From: Gammaproteobacteria bacterium
GTDB lineage: Bacteria > Pseudomonadota > Gammaproteobacteria > Pseudomonadales > Porticoccaceae
Assembly: GCA_006227015.1 (NCBI GenBank)
Contig: SBGI01000267.1
Coordinates: forward strand, 1 to 12,328
Direction of reading: 5' to 3'
DNA length: 12,328 bases
Numbering within the stretch: the stretch's first letter is position 1; each line of letters starts with the position of its first letter. Position numbers and translations under genes: made by a program. The notes under the pieces are model-generated. The model was not told where the DNA came from. It searched no databases and saw nothing but the letters and a program-made list of their open reading frames with translations. Below, one piece after another: positions 1 through 10,230 of this stretch.

Positions 1-2815
<2,815 letters not shown>

Positions 2816-2820
2816 TAAGT

Positions 2821-3417
2821 GTGGCAACGGATACTTCGTCCAGAAAGCAGCAGATACTTCAGTCACTGGCCAGAATGCTGGAAGCCACGCCGGGCGGTCG
2901 CATTACCACCGCTGCCCTGGCAGCTGAGGTGGGGGTTTCCGAAGCGGCACTGTACAGGCACTTCCCCAGCAAGACCCGGATGTATGAGGGGCTGATCGAC
3001 TTTATTGAAGAAACACTTTTCAGCCGTATCCGCACCATTCTCAGCGAAGAGCCAGATGCCGCCACCCGCTGCTATCGCATACTGACGCTGCTGCTGACAT
3101 TTGCGGAAAGGAACCCGGGCATTACCCGGTTGCTGACCGGGGATGCCCTCACCGGCGAAACTGACCGATTGCACAAACGTATTCAACAATTGTTCGACCG
3201 GTTGGAAACTCAGCTTAAACAGATTCTCAGGGAAGCCGAAATGGCAGGAAATTTGCGGCTGGCAACTACGGTCACCGCAGCGGCCAATTTCATCCTATCG
3301 CTGGCAGAAGGCCGCATCAGCCAGTTTGTGCGCAGCGGTTTCAGCAGGCCACCTACGGAACACTGGCAAGAACAGTGGTCCGTTGCGTCGGCGGTTTTTA
3401 TTCGTCAGGGGATTTAG
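2821..3417 (+). CDS. slmA: Nucleoid occlusion factor SlmA (TetR family)
   Basis: SlmA binds specific chromosomal sites and blocks FtsZ polymerisation over the nucleoid, so that the septum does not cut unsegregated DNA. The 198-residue product has the same length as E. coli SlmA. Its helix-turn-helix (residues about 28-55) carries the near-invariant segment [18 protein letters not shown]. The family segments [16 protein letters not shown] (95-110) and RINQLFER-like [10 protein letters not shown] (120-129) also match, and an FVRS motif lies near residue 169. The start is GTG at 2821, 5 nt after the argB stop. No good Shine-Dalgarno is visible, which suggests translational coupling to argB. In E. 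coli slmA lies between dut and pyrE; here it follows algC-argB. The 3' end overlaps the minus-strand DUF4124 gene by 20 nt. Confidence 0.93.
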   Translation: MATDTSSRKQQILQSLARMLEATPGGRITTAALAAEVGVSEAALYRHFPSKTRMYEGLIDFIEETLFSRIRTILSEEPDAATRCYRILTLLLTFAERNPGITRLLTGDALTGETDRLHKRIQQLFDRLETQLKQILREAEMAGNLRLATTVTAAANFILSLAEGRISQFVRSGFSRPPTEHWQEQWSVASAVFIRQGI

Positions 3418-4018
3418 CGGTCAATACCTTGAAGCGTTCCACATAACGCTGATAGCGCAACGCCATCTCTTCTCGCTCTTTCTGGCGCAGCTCAAGCACT
3501 TGTTGGGCATCGCGCTGTGCCATTTCCACGCCATTCAAACTTTTCAACAGATTATCCGATAGCTTCTCGCCGTTGAACTGATCCATCGCGGCACGTTCGC
3601 GGAAGTCAATCAGCTGGCGACTATTTTTCTGCAGGTTGGACTCGACAATCTCGATTTCCCGGTCTAGCTGTTGCAACCGGCGCTCACTTGCTGCCTGCAG
3701 CTCTTCCACCGTACTGTAGCTGCGCAACAACATCTGGTCCTCTTCGCGGTCCTGAACCACCTTTTTAGCCACTTCTGCCGGGATTTCTTCCCCCGCCTCC
3801 TGATGCGGGGGAATAACTGCTTCCACACGCCCGGTACTGGTGATAACTTCATACCCTTGGGCGATGTATTCCGGGGGAACCTGGTGGTCAATAACCAGGT
3901 TGCCATCACTGTTTCGATAGCGGTAAAGATTGCCCGCCTCTGCTAACATAGCGCTCAGGCATAGCAGTACAACGGCGACAGCACCGATGGATTTGTAGGT
4001 TGTTCTGGTGTTTTTCAC
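3398..4018 (-). CDS. DUF4124 domain protein, exported, with coiled-coil C-terminus
   Basis: The product is 206 residues and its function is unknown. It starts with a signal peptide: basic residues 2-9, a hydrophobic core at 11-25, and a likely cleavage after AEA near residue 28. Next comes a DUF4124-type segment (about 30-65) with LYRYRNSDG and [11 protein letters not shown], typical of small gammaproteobacterial envelope proteins. From about residue 85 to the end it is highly charged and rich in Glu, Gln, Arg and Leu, consistent with a long helical coiled coil. The single Cys (20) lies inside the hydrophobic core without a lipobox, so a lipoprotein is unlikely. The start is GTG (complement of 4016-4018), with purine-rich AGGG about 8 nt upstream. 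It is divergent from the Crc-like gene and converges on slmA with a 20-nt overlap of the coding ends. Confidence 0.85.
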   Translation of the reverse strand: MKNTRTTYKSIGAVAVVLLCLSAMLAEAGNLYRYRNSDGNLVIDHQVPPEYIAQGYEVITSTGRVEAVIPPHQEAGEEIPAEVAKKVVQDREEDQMLLRSYSTVEELQAASERRLQQLDREIEIVESNLQKNSRQLIDFRERAAMDQFNGEKLSDNLLKSLNGVEMAQRDAQQVLELRQKEREEMALRYQRYVERFKVLTAKSPDE

Positions 4019-4081
4019 AAATGCACCCTGCCCTTACAAAGTCGAGTCCCAATGCCCAGGTCATTGAATTCTGTTTGCCAA

Positions 4082-4110
4082 TTCATCAAACCCGGCTTGC
4101 CGGTTATCAT
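4082..4110 (+). promoter_or_regulatory. Candidate sigma70 promoter of the Crc-like gene
   Basis: TATCAT (4105-4110) matches the -10 consensus at 5 of 6 positions. TTCATC (4082-4087) matches the -35 only at 3 of 6, with a 17-nt spacer. Transcription would begin near 4117, 20 nt before the ATG at 4137. The site lies in the 118-nt divergent gap between the DUF4124 gene and the Crc-like gene. It is judged by eye, and the -35 is weak. Confidence 0.3.
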
Positions 4111-4136
4111 ACACTCTCCCAAAACAAGGGGCGATA

Positions 4137-4913
4137 ATGCGCATCATAAGTCTTGCCGTCGACGGTATTCAGCAAGCGACAGAAAAAGGCCTGTTTGAGT
4201 GGTTGGCATCCCAGGATGCCAACCTGATCTGCCTTCAGGATTTGCGCGCTTCTGCCTACGAGCTTGAGGAGCGTCAGGAGTATGTCCTGGATGGCTATTT
4301 CAGCTATTTTCTGGATGCCCCGGATCCCGGTAAAAATGGTGTCGCCATCTATTCGCGCGATATGCCCAAGGCCATTATGTACGGTTTCGGTGCCAGCAAC
4401 GGCGAGGATATGCAAGGGCGATACCTGCAGGCAGACTTCGAGAGAATCAGCATTTGTTCACTACTGGCCCCGGAAGCTATTTCCGGCACCAGTAGTCAGG
4501 AAACCAAGGATCGATTTTTTCGCGACCTGCTCGGCCACCTCACCAAGATCAGCCACAAACGCCGCGATTACTTTTTCTGTGGCAACTGGAATATTGCCCA
4601 CCGCGAAGCAGATGTTACAGACCCATCTGCCTGTGAGGAAATATCAGGATTCTTACCCCACGAGCGTCAAACGCTGGGGCAACTTTACAATTCCATCGGC
4701 TACGCCGACGCCTTCCGCCTTTTCACTTCGGACAGGGATGAGTTCACCTACTGGCCTTCCGGGGAAATTGGCGAGGGCCGCGGCTGGCGTACAGACCTGC
4801 AACTGATCTCCAACAACCTGCGCAACAGTGTGGAATATGCGGTGACTTACAAGGCCAAAACCTTTTCCAGTCATCTGCCCGTCGTTATCGACTATGACAT
4901 CGAGACACTGTGA
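4137..4913 (+). CDS. crc: Crc-like catabolite repression control protein (degenerate exonuclease III fold)
   Basis: The 258-residue protein has the endonuclease/exonuclease/phosphatase fold and closely resembles Pseudomonas Crc (259 residues). Shared segments include MRIIS at the N-terminus, ICLQD.RASA (31-40), GRYLQADF (94-101) and a C-terminal VIDYD (250-254). In Pseudomonas, Crc is not a nuclease; it acts with Hfq to repress translation of catabolic mRNAs when preferred carbon sources are present. Compared with E. coli exonuclease III, several active-site positions have changed: Asn7 to Ala7, Glu34 to Asp35, Tyr109 to Leu110, Asp151 to Asn150 and Asp258 to Ser245. Asn152, Asp220 and His246 remain. 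The ATG at 4137 has AAGGGG (4126-4131) 5 nt upstream. Automatic annotation would probably call it exodeoxyribonuclease III. The Crc role is an inference from similarity and lost residues; Hfq and the CrcZ-type RNA are not in the window. Confidence 0.85.
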   Translation: MRIISLAVDGIQQATEKGLFEWLASQDANLICLQDLRASAYELEERQEYVLDGYFSYFLDAPDPGKNGVAIYSRDMPKAIMYGFGASNGEDMQGRYLQADFERISICSLLAPEAISGTSSQETKDRFFRDLLGHLTKISHKRRDYFFCGNWNIAHREADVTDPSACEEISGFLPHERQTLGQLYNSIGYADAFRLFTSDRDEFTYWPSGEIGEGRGWRTDLQLISNNLRNSVEYAVTYKAKTFSSHLPVVIDYDIETL

Positions 4914-4949
4914 GCACCCTCACCGGCAACAACCCAACAGGCAATCTGG

Positions 4950-4978
4950 TTGCGCTCATGGCCGCCCCTCTTTAGACT
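4950..4978 (+). promoter_or_regulatory. Candidate sigma70 promoter of metX
   Basis: TTGCGC (4950-4955) and TAGACT (4973-4978) are separated by 17 nt, matching the consensus at 3 of 6 and 4 of 6 positions. Initiation would fall near 4985, between this element and the ATG at 5019. This would also explain why an upstream in-frame TTG at 4950 is not the start of MetX. The call is by eye and modest. Confidence 0.27.
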
Positions 4979-5018
4979 CCCGCTGACCCCTACTCGCCAA
5001 GGAGCCCGTGCTGCCCCA

Positions 5019-6176
5019 ATGCCAGAAGTTATTCCCGACAATTCAGTGGGTATCGTCACCCCGCAAGTGATTCAGTTTACTGAACCGTTGACACTTGCCT
5101 GCGGCCGCACCCTGGATGAATATCAGCTGGTGATTGAAACCTATGGTGAGCTGAACGCCGATGCCAGCAATGCCATTTTGATCTGTCACGCCCTCAGCGG
5201 CCATCACCATGCCGCTGGCTATCACAGCACGGCAGATAAAAAACCGGGCTGGTGGGACAACCATATCGGCCCGGGCAAGCCCTTTGATACCAACCGCTTT
5301 TTTATTGTATGTCTCAATAATCTGGGTGGCTGTCACGGCAGCACCGGGCCCACCTCCATCAATCCGCAGACGGGTCTGCCCTGGGGACCGGATTTCCCGG
5401 CGTTGCGTGTGCGTGACTGGGTGGAAAGTCAGGTACGCCTGTCGGACCGGCTGGGCATTCAGCAGTGGGCCGCCATTGTCGGCGGCAGCCTCGGCGGCAT
5501 GCAGGTCATGCGCTGGTCGCTGGAGCACCCGCAACGACTTCGACACGCGATAGTCATCGCCTCAGCCATGAAGCTCAGTGCGCAGAATATTGCCTTTAAT
5601 GAAATTGCCCGTAATGCCATTAAATCCGATCCGGATTTTCTCGACGGTCATTACCTGGAACACCAGACCTTACCCCGAAACGGTCTGGGCCTGGCGAGGA
5701 TGATTGGACATATTACCTATCTCTCCGACGAGATAATGGGCGATAAATTCGGGCGGGAGTTGCGCTCGGGTTCATTTCAGCGCGGGCAGGATACCCCGAT
5801 TGAGTTTCAGGTAGAAAGCTACCTGCACTACCAGGGCGATGTGTTCGCCAATGCCTTTGATGCCAACACCTATCTGTTGATGACAAAAGCGCTGGATTAC
5901 TTTGATCTGGCCAGGGAATACAACCATGACCAGGTGGATGCGTTCCGGCACGCCCAGTGTGATTTTCTGGTGGTCTCGTTTTCCAGCGACTGGCGCTTTG
6001 CGCCTGAGCGTTCCCGGGAAATTGTGGAAGCATTGATAGCCGCCAATAAAAATGTCAGCTATGCCGCCATTCATTCAAATCTCGGCCACGACGCCTTCCT
6101 GTTACCCAACGAGCGCTACGAGCAGGTTCTCACCGCTTACCTGTCTCGTCTTGACCATGAGGTCGCGGCACCATGA
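5019..6176 (+). CDS. metX: Homoserine O-acyltransferase (MetX), probably succinyl-CoA specific
   Basis: This cytoplasmic alpha/beta-hydrolase-fold enzyme acylates homoserine, committing it to methionine synthesis. The 385-residue protein has the nucleophile elbow GGSLGGMQ with Ser157, the acid Asp324 in SSDWRF, and His357 in LGHDAF, completing the catalytic triad. [12 protein letters not shown] and [12 protein letters not shown] near the N-terminus are also family hallmarks. Arg326, two residues after the catalytic Asp, is the residue I associate with succinyl-CoA preference in Pseudomonas-type MetX; acetyl-CoA enzymes usually have Leu there. The ATG at 5019 gives [11 protein letters not shown], which aligns with the Pseudomonas N-terminus (MPTVFPDDSVG). 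An in-frame TTG at 4950 would add 23 non-conserved residues. AAGGAG at 4999-5004 is 14 nt from the ATG, farther than usual. The stop overlaps the metW start (ATGA). Confidence 0.95.
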   Translation: MPEVIPDNSVGIVTPQVIQFTEPLTLACGRTLDEYQLVIETYGELNADASNAILICHALSGHHHAAGYHSTADKKPGWWDNHIGPGKPFDTNRFFIVCLNNLGGCHGSTGPTSINPQTGLPWGPDFPALRVRDWVESQVRLSDRLGIQQWAAIVGGSLGGMQVMRWSLEHPQRLRHAIVIASAMKLSAQNIAFNEIARNAIKSDPDFLDGHYLEHQTLPRNGLGLARMIGHITYLSDEIMGDKFGRELRSGSFQRGQDTPIEFQVESYLHYQGDVFANAFDANTYLLMTKALDYFDLAREYNHDQVDAFRHAQCDFLVVSFSSDWRFAPERSREIVEALIAANKNVSYAAIHSNLGHDAFLLPNERYEQVLTAYLSRLDHEVAAP

Positions 6177-6769
6177 CCAACCGGACTGATCTGGACATCA
6201 TCAAGCAGTGGATCAAGCCCTCGAGCCATATTCTCGATCTCGGCTGCGGTGACGGCACGCTGTTGAAAATTCTGCGCCAGGAAAAAAGTGTCGAAGGGTA
6301 TGGCCTGGAAATAGACCCGGACAAAATCACCGCCTGTGTGGCCAACGGGGTTAATGTGCTGGAGACCGACCTGGACGAGGGCTTATCCCAGTTCAGCGAC
6401 AAAAGTTTTGATACTGTTGTCATGACGCAGGCCCTGCAGGTCATGCGCTTCCCGCACCTGGTACTGGATGAAATGCTGCGAGTCGGTAAAGAGTGCGTGG
6501 TCACTTTTCCCAATTTTGGCAACTGGCGTGCACGCTTTTATCTGCTGACCCGCGGTCGGATGCCCGTGACAAAGCAGCTGTCCTATCAATGGTATGACAC
6601 TCCCAACATCCACTTTTGTACCGTGGATGATTTCGAGGCTCTGTGCGCGGAAAAAGATATTCGTCTGTTGCACCGTGAATTTGTTGCCAACCGGCTACCT
6701 GACCGGCAAATCAAAGGGATTTGGCCTAATCTTTTCAGTGATACTGCAATTTATCATTTGAGCAAATAG
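6173..6769 (+). CDS. metW: Methionine biosynthesis protein MetW (SAM-dependent methyltransferase fold)
   Basis: MetW partners MetX in many proteobacteria and is needed for methionine synthesis; its precise reaction is unclear, and it is thought to support MetX activity. The 198-residue product has methyltransferase motif [11 protein letters not shown] (19-28), the acidic strand end GLEID (44-48), and the family segments [16 protein letters not shown] (about 118-133) and [12 protein letters not shown] (about 143-154). The ATG at 6173 shares four bases with the metX stop, and GAGG at 6159-6162 is about 10 nt upstream, so the two are translationally coupled. The length is typical of the family. 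Confidence 0.95.
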   Translation: MTNRTDLDIIKQWIKPSSHILDLGCGDGTLLKILRQEKSVEGYGLEIDPDKITACVANGVNVLETDLDEGLSQFSDKSFDTVVMTQALQVMRFPHLVLDEMLRVGKECVVTFPNFGNWRARFYLLTRGRMPVTKQLSYQWYDTPNIHFCTVDDFEALCAEKDIRLLHREFVANRLPDRQIKGIWPNLFSDTAIYHLSK

Positions 6770-6820
6770 ACATAGCAACGCTCTTAATCTGTTATCAGGA
6801 CGGACCACGGGGAAATGACC

Positions 6821-7261
6821 ATGAAATATTATCGAACTATCTGTTTGGTCTTGCTGGCTGTACTCACCCTGGCGGCACAGGCCAGCGATAAACCCTACCG
6901 TGAATTTGGCAACATAAAAGTTTTTTACAGCGTGTTTAACAGCAGTTTCATACAGCCTGAAATTGCCAGCGCCTACAAAATTGTTCGCGGAAAAGATCGT
7001 GGACTGGTGAATATTGCCGTACTGCGCGACGATAAAGCCGGCGGCACGACCGCGTTAGTCAAGGGCACTGTCTCCAATATACTCGCCCAGCAGCAAAACC
7101 TGGATTTTTTTGAAGTACGGGAAGGTGATACCGTCTACTACCTCGCCCCTTTTCGTATCGATAATAAAGACTACATGACGTTTAAAATTGAAGTCACACC
7201 TGACCCGAACCAGCCACCGCTGTCCCTGACATTTCAGAAAACCCTGTATCAGGACGAGTGA
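6821..7261 (+). CDS. DUF4426 family small exported protein
   Basis: The protein has 146 residues and no assigned function. It begins with a signal peptide: Lys2 and Arg5, then a hydrophobic core about residues 7-18, and a likely cut after AQA (near 21). The mature domain starts with YREFGNIKVFYSVFNSSFI and ends with LSLTFQKTLY, the usual DUF4426 pattern, and should be a small beta-rich periplasmic domain. Two ATGs lie six bases apart (6815 and 6821). I prefer 6821 because GGGGA (6809-6813) sits 7 nt before it and would be too close to 6815. It lies between metW and rdgB, a position shared with Pseudomonas. The gap from metW is 51 nt, so co-transcription is plausible. Confidence 0.88.
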   Translation: MKYYRTICLVLLAVLTLAAQASDKPYREFGNIKVFYSVFNSSFIQPEIASAYKIVRGKDRGLVNIAVLRDDKAGGTTALVKGTVSNILAQQQNLDFFEVREGDTVYYLAPFRIDNKDYMTFKIEVTPDPNQPPLSLTFQKTLYQDE

Positions 7262-7335
7262 GGTCGGAATAACCCTTCAGGTCACTACAGGTGATAACCC
7301 CTAGGCTGCATTTGAAGTAACAGGTACATCGAGTT

Positions 7336-7923
7336 ATGAAAGTCGTCCTCGCCACTGGCAATAAAGGCAAGCTCACTGAATTCCAGCAATTGCTGGCAGG
7401 GCTGGATATGGACGTTGTTCCCCAGTCGGATTTTGACGTCCCCGATGCCATCGAAGACGGCCTGAGTTTTGTCGAGAATGCCATTATCAAGGCCCGACAC
7501 GCCTCACGACTGACAGGGCTGCCCGCTATCGCGGACGACTCTGGCCTAGAAGTCGACATGCTGAACGGGGCACCCGGGATTTATTCCGCCCGGTTTTCCG
7601 GTGAACATGCCACCGATGAAAAAAATAATTTGCGCCTCTTATCCCTGCTGCAGGAGGTTCCGGAAGAACAGCGCACTGCCCGTTTCCAATGCCTGCTGGT
7701 GATGATGCGCCATGCCGATGACCCCACACCGCTGATTTGCCAGGGAACCTGGGAGGGCCGAATCAGCTTTACACCACAGGGCGACAATGGCTTCGGTTAC
7801 GACCCACTTTTTGTGATTCCAGAACTGGGGATAACCTCGGCGCAACTGGAAAAAACCGAGAAGAACCGAATCAGCCATCGCGGGCAGGCCATGCAACTGT
7901 TACTGGAAAAACTGTCCCGCTAA
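7336..7923 (+). CDS. rdgB: dITP/XTP pyrophosphatase (RdgB/HAM1)
   Basis: RdgB hydrolyses dITP, ITP and XTP to monophosphates plus pyrophosphate, keeping deaminated purines out of DNA and RNA. The 195-residue protein (E. coli 197) has the N-terminal nucleotide-binding TGNKGKLTEF (7-16), the catalytic DDSGLEVD (67-74) with Asp68, GAPGIYSARFSG (78-89), the base-recognition GDNGFGYDPLF (149-159) and SHRG (180-183). All expected motifs are present. The ATG at 7336 starts MKVVLATGN, the standard N-terminus. The ribosome binding site is weak: AACAGG is 11 nt upstream and GAG 2 nt upstream. It follows the DUF4426 gene by 74 nt. Confidence 0.97.
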   Translation: MKVVLATGNKGKLTEFQQLLAGLDMDVVPQSDFDVPDAIEDGLSFVENAIIKARHASRLTGLPAIADDSGLEVDMLNGAPGIYSARFSGEHATDEKNNLRLLSLLQEVPEEQRTARFQCLLVMMRHADDPTPLICQGTWEGRISFTPQGDNGFGYDPLFVIPELGITSAQLEKTEKNRISHRGQAMQLLLEKLSR

Positions 7924-7989
7924 ACGCCGAACCGGATTGCCTTGTCAGCAGTTAGAATAGCCACCCAAGATAAAGTCATCAGGACCCCC

Positions 7990-8544
7990 ATGTCGTTGAC
8001 GTCAGAACCCCGTTGGCATCGCCACAATCGCGGCCCCGCCTCACTGGCCCGTGGCCCTCTTCGCAGCTGGCTGCTGGATCGGGGCTCACTTACGGAACGC
8101 CTGATCAAGCTCAGTCGTGGTGACTTTTGTGTGCAGGTGATCCGCCAGGAGATGTCTCTTCCCAGGCCTTCCGAGCACGCCGCGTTGGGTATGGGACACC
8201 GCCAGCTGGCGCTGATACGCGAAGTGATTCTGCTGGGTGGTGGCAGACCCTGGGTCTATGCACGCAGCGTGATTCCACAAACCTCTCTCAGCGGACGCCT
8301 GCGCTGTTTGCGCAAACTGGATAACCGGCCACTTGGGGCGCTGTTGTTCAGCGACCCCCACATGCGCCGGGGAGCCATTGAGCTCGCCAGTCAGGACACC
8401 CGCCACACCCCCTTGCCTGGCCCACTGCAAGCAATACAGGCGGTGATTTCGGGGCGCCGCTCACTGTTCTGGCTGGACAACAAGCCTCTGCTGGTCTGCG
8501 AGATGTTTTTACCGGAATTTACCCCGTACAATAGCCCGCTTTAG
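7990..8544 (+). CDS. ubiC: Chorismate pyruvate-lyase (UbiC)
   Basis: UbiC splits chorismate into 4-hydroxybenzoate and pyruvate, the entry step to ubiquinone. The 184-residue protein is somewhat longer than E. coli UbiC (165). Key residues are visible: Arg77 in ALIREVIL (equivalent to E. coli Arg76), TSLSG (98-102), PLGALLF (114-120), and Glu171 in VCEMFLP (equivalent to Glu155). The ATG at 7990 has AGGA at 7981-7984, 5 nt away. A TTG at 7942 is in frame, but it lies in a likely promoter area and lacks a ribosome binding site. A possible -10, TAGAAT, lies at 7953-7958 with no good -35. ubiA follows after 19 nt, as expected for a ubiCA operon. Confidence 0.92.
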   Translation: MSLTSEPRWHRHNRGPASLARGPLRSWLLDRGSLTERLIKLSRGDFCVQVIRQEMSLPRPSEHAALGMGHRQLALIREVILLGGGRPWVYARSVIPQTSLSGRLRCLRKLDNRPLGALLFSDPHMRRGAIELASQDTRHTPLPGPLQAIQAVISGRRSLFWLDNKPLLVCEMFLPEFTPYNSPL

Positions 8545-8563
8545 TCCGGTATTAGCCCCTACC

Positions 8564-9436
8564 ATGAACTCACTGCGGGAAAGACTGCCAGATTTCATCA
8601 ACCTGATGCGCTTCAACCGGCCCATTGGGACGCTGCTGCTTTTGTGGCCTACACTGTGGGCACTGTGGCTGGCAGCAGAAGGAATACCCTCCTTTAAGAA
8701 CCTGCTGGTATTTGTTCTCGGTGTGATACTGATGCGCGCTGCGGGTTGTGTCATTAACGATTTTGCCGACCGCAAGGTCGACGGTCATGTGGCTCGCACC
8801 CGGCAACGCCCCATGGCTACCGGCGCCGTCACCACAAGGGAAGCACTGGCTCTGTTTGTCAGCCTGTGCCTGGTTTCTTTTCTACTGGTGTTGTTGACCA
8901 ACGAACTCACTATTCAGCTGGCCTTTGTCGGCGTGGCGCTGGCGTTCTGCTATCCCTTTATGAAGCGCTATACGCATTTACCACAGCTGGTACTGGGCGC
9001 AGCGTTTGCCTGGAGCATACCCATGGCGTTTGCTGCAGAAACCGGAGCGCTACGGCCCGAACTCTGGGCACTGTACGCGGCGGTCATCCTGTGGACCATT
9101 GCCTATGACACGTTTTACGCCATGGTTGACCGTGACGATGATTTGAAAATCGGCATCAAATCCACCGCCATTCTGTTTGGTGACATGGACATTGCCATCA
9201 CAGCTACCCTGCAGGTGCTAGTGCTGATTGCCATGCTGATGACCGGCATGAACTTTGGCCGCGGTCTCTGGTATTTTTTATCACTGGCAATCGTAGCCAT
9301 ATTGTTTCTCTACCAACAATACTTGATACGCCATCGCGAAAGAGAAGGCTGCTTCAAAGCCTTTCTTAATAACAACTACGTGGGTGCAGCAATTTTTATC
9401 GGGCTGGTCCTCGACTACCAGCTTGGCGGCAGCTAG
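8564..9436 (+). CDS. ubiA: 4-hydroxybenzoate polyprenyltransferase (UbiA)
   Basis: This integral inner-membrane enzyme attaches the polyprenyl chain to 4-hydroxybenzoate, the product of UbiC next door. Its 290 residues equal E. coli UbiA. The substrate-binding [16 protein letters not shown] (19-34) is followed by the first Mg-diphosphate motif NDFADRKVD (65-73) and [10 protein letters not shown] (78-87). The second aspartate motif, [13 protein letters not shown], spans 181-193. Multiple hydrophobic segments fit the roughly eight to nine helices of the family. The ATG at 8564 has no strong Shine-Dalgarno, so translation may depend on ubiC, 19 nt upstream. Confidence 0.97.
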   Translation: MNSLRERLPDFINLMRFNRPIGTLLLLWPTLWALWLAAEGIPSFKNLLVFVLGVILMRAAGCVINDFADRKVDGHVARTRQRPMATGAVTTREALALFVSLCLVSFLLVLLTNELTIQLAFVGVALAFCYPFMKRYTHLPQLVLGAAFAWSIPMAFAAETGALRPELWALYAAVILWTIAYDTFYAMVDRDDDLKIGIKSTAILFGDMDIAITATLQVLVLIAMLMTGMNFGRGLWYFLSLAIVAILFLYQQYLIRHREREGCFKAFLNNNYVGAAIFIGLVLDYQLGGS

Positions 9437-9456
9437 ATCAGCATGTCACGCCGCCG

Positions 9457-9474
9457 CTGTCATATTTCTGTCAT
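9457..9474 (+). promoter_or_regulatory. Pho box (PhoB binding site) upstream of phoB
   Basis: CTGTCATATTTCTGTCAT is two perfect CTGTCAT heptamers (9457-9463 and 9468-9474) separated by ATTT, giving the 11-bp period of PhoB sites. It matches the known E. coli Pho box pattern almost perfectly. A third, weaker unit, GAGTCAT (9479-9485), continues the 11-bp phase with 5 of 7 matches. The box sits 10 nt upstream of a -10 element, the usual spacing at PhoB-activated promoters, where the Pho box replaces the -35. It implies positive autoregulation of phoBR under phosphate limitation. Confidence 0.9.
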
Positions 9475-9484
9475 ACCTGAGTCA

Positions 9485-9490
9485 TGTAAT
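9485..9490 (+). promoter_or_regulatory. -10 element of the phoB promoter
   Basis: TGTAAT matches TATAAT at 5 of 6 positions and lies exactly 10 nt after the Pho box. Transcription should start near 9497, leaving a leader of about 23 nt before the ATG at 9520. This argues against the in-frame ATG at 9499 as the phoB start. Confidence 0.6.
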
Positions 9491-9519
9491 ACGCTGGTAT
9501 GAAAAAAGAAGATAGGGAT

Positions 9520-10221
9520 ATGAGCGACAAAACCATTCTCGTCGTGGATGACGAACCCGCCATCCGCGACATGATCAGCACTGCACTGGATGTGGCGGGC
9601 TTCGACTGTCTTCAGGCTGAAAATGCCCAGCAGGCTCACGCCATGATTATCGATGAGCAACCGGACCTGGTGTTGCTGGACTGGATGATGCCCGGCACCA
9701 GCGGCATCGAGTTGATCCGCCGACTGCAGCGGGATGAACTGACCAAAAATGTACCGGTAATTATGCTCACTGCCAAGGCCAATGAAGACAATATTGTTCA
9801 GGGTCTTGAGGTGGGAGCAGATGACTACATCACCAAACCCTTTTCACCCCGCGCTCTGGTAGCACGTATTAACGCCGTTCTGCGACGGGCTGAGCCGGCC
9901 TTGCCGCAAGAGCCCATTCAGGTGGAAAACCTGCTGTTTGATCCCATCAGCCACCGGGTGACCATCAACGATCAGACCATCTCCATGGGACCTACCGAAT
10001 TCCGCCTGCTGAGTTTTTTCCTGACCCACCAGGAGCGTGTCTACTCCCGCGATCAGATTCTGGACCACGTCTGGGGCGGCAATGTCTATATGGATGAACG
10101 CACCGTCGATGTCCATATACGACGCCTGCGCAAGGCAATTTCCCTTGAAGGCCATGACCGCTTCATACAGACTGTGCGGGGCGCGGGTTACCGCTTCTCC
10201 ACAAAGGTTGCAGAAGAGTAG
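9520..10221 (+). CDS. phoB: Phosphate regulon response regulator PhoB
   Basis: PhoB is an OmpR-type transcription factor that binds Pho boxes after phosphorylation by PhoR and recruits RNA polymerase to phosphate-starvation genes. The 233-residue protein has a receiver domain (about 1-120) with acidic Asp10/Asp11, phospho-acceptor Asp54 in LLDWMMPG, Thr84 and Lys106. The winged-helix domain follows, with MGPTEFRLLSFF, WGGNVYMDERTVDVHIRRLRK and a final TVRGAGYRFS. It closely matches Pseudomonas PhoB. I chose ATG 9520 over ATG 9499: it gives the standard MSDKTILVVDDE N-terminus, has AGAAG (9507-9511) 8 nt upstream, and leaves room for a leader after the promoter. phoR starts 9 nt after the stop. 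Confidence 0.96.
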   Translation: MSDKTILVVDDEPAIRDMISTALDVAGFDCLQAENAQQAHAMIIDEQPDLVLLDWMMPGTSGIELIRRLQRDELTKNVPVIMLTAKANEDNIVQGLEVGADDYITKPFSPRALVARINAVLRRAEPALPQEPIQVENLLFDPISHRVTINDQTISMGPTEFRLLSFFLTHQERVYSRDQILDHVWGGNVYMDERTVDVHIRRLRKAISLEGHDRFIQTVRGAGYRFSTKVAEE

Positions 10222-10230
10222 GGATAGCAC

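Noticed and set aside
3935..4018. Lipoprotein signal in the DUF4124 protein
   Set aside because: The Cys at residue 20 sits within the hydrophobic core after Leu-Leu, with no small residue before it; a normal signal peptidase I site (AEA) follows.
4092..4103. CCGGCTTGCCGG palindrome in the divergent gap before the Crc-like gene
   Set aside because: It is a perfect but very short palindrome with a 2-nt centre; a match this short can arise by chance and fits no operator I know.
4914..4949. Hfq/Crc-type CA motif in the metX upstream region (AACAACCCAAC)
   Set aside because: It does not meet the AANAANAA pattern and probably lies upstream of the metX transcription start.
4950..5018. Upstream TTG extension of metX adding 23 residues
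   Set aside because: The added residues do not resemble MetX N-termini, the region has promoter-like hexamers, and ATG 5019 aligns with the family start.
7942..7989. Upstream TTG extension of ubiC adding 16 residues
   Set aside because: The TTG lacks a ribosome binding site, while ATG 7990 has AGGA at ideal spacing.
9499..9519. ATG 9499 as the phoB start
   Set aside because: It lies within about two bases of the predicted transcription start and adds seven residues not typical of PhoB; ATG 9520 fits better.
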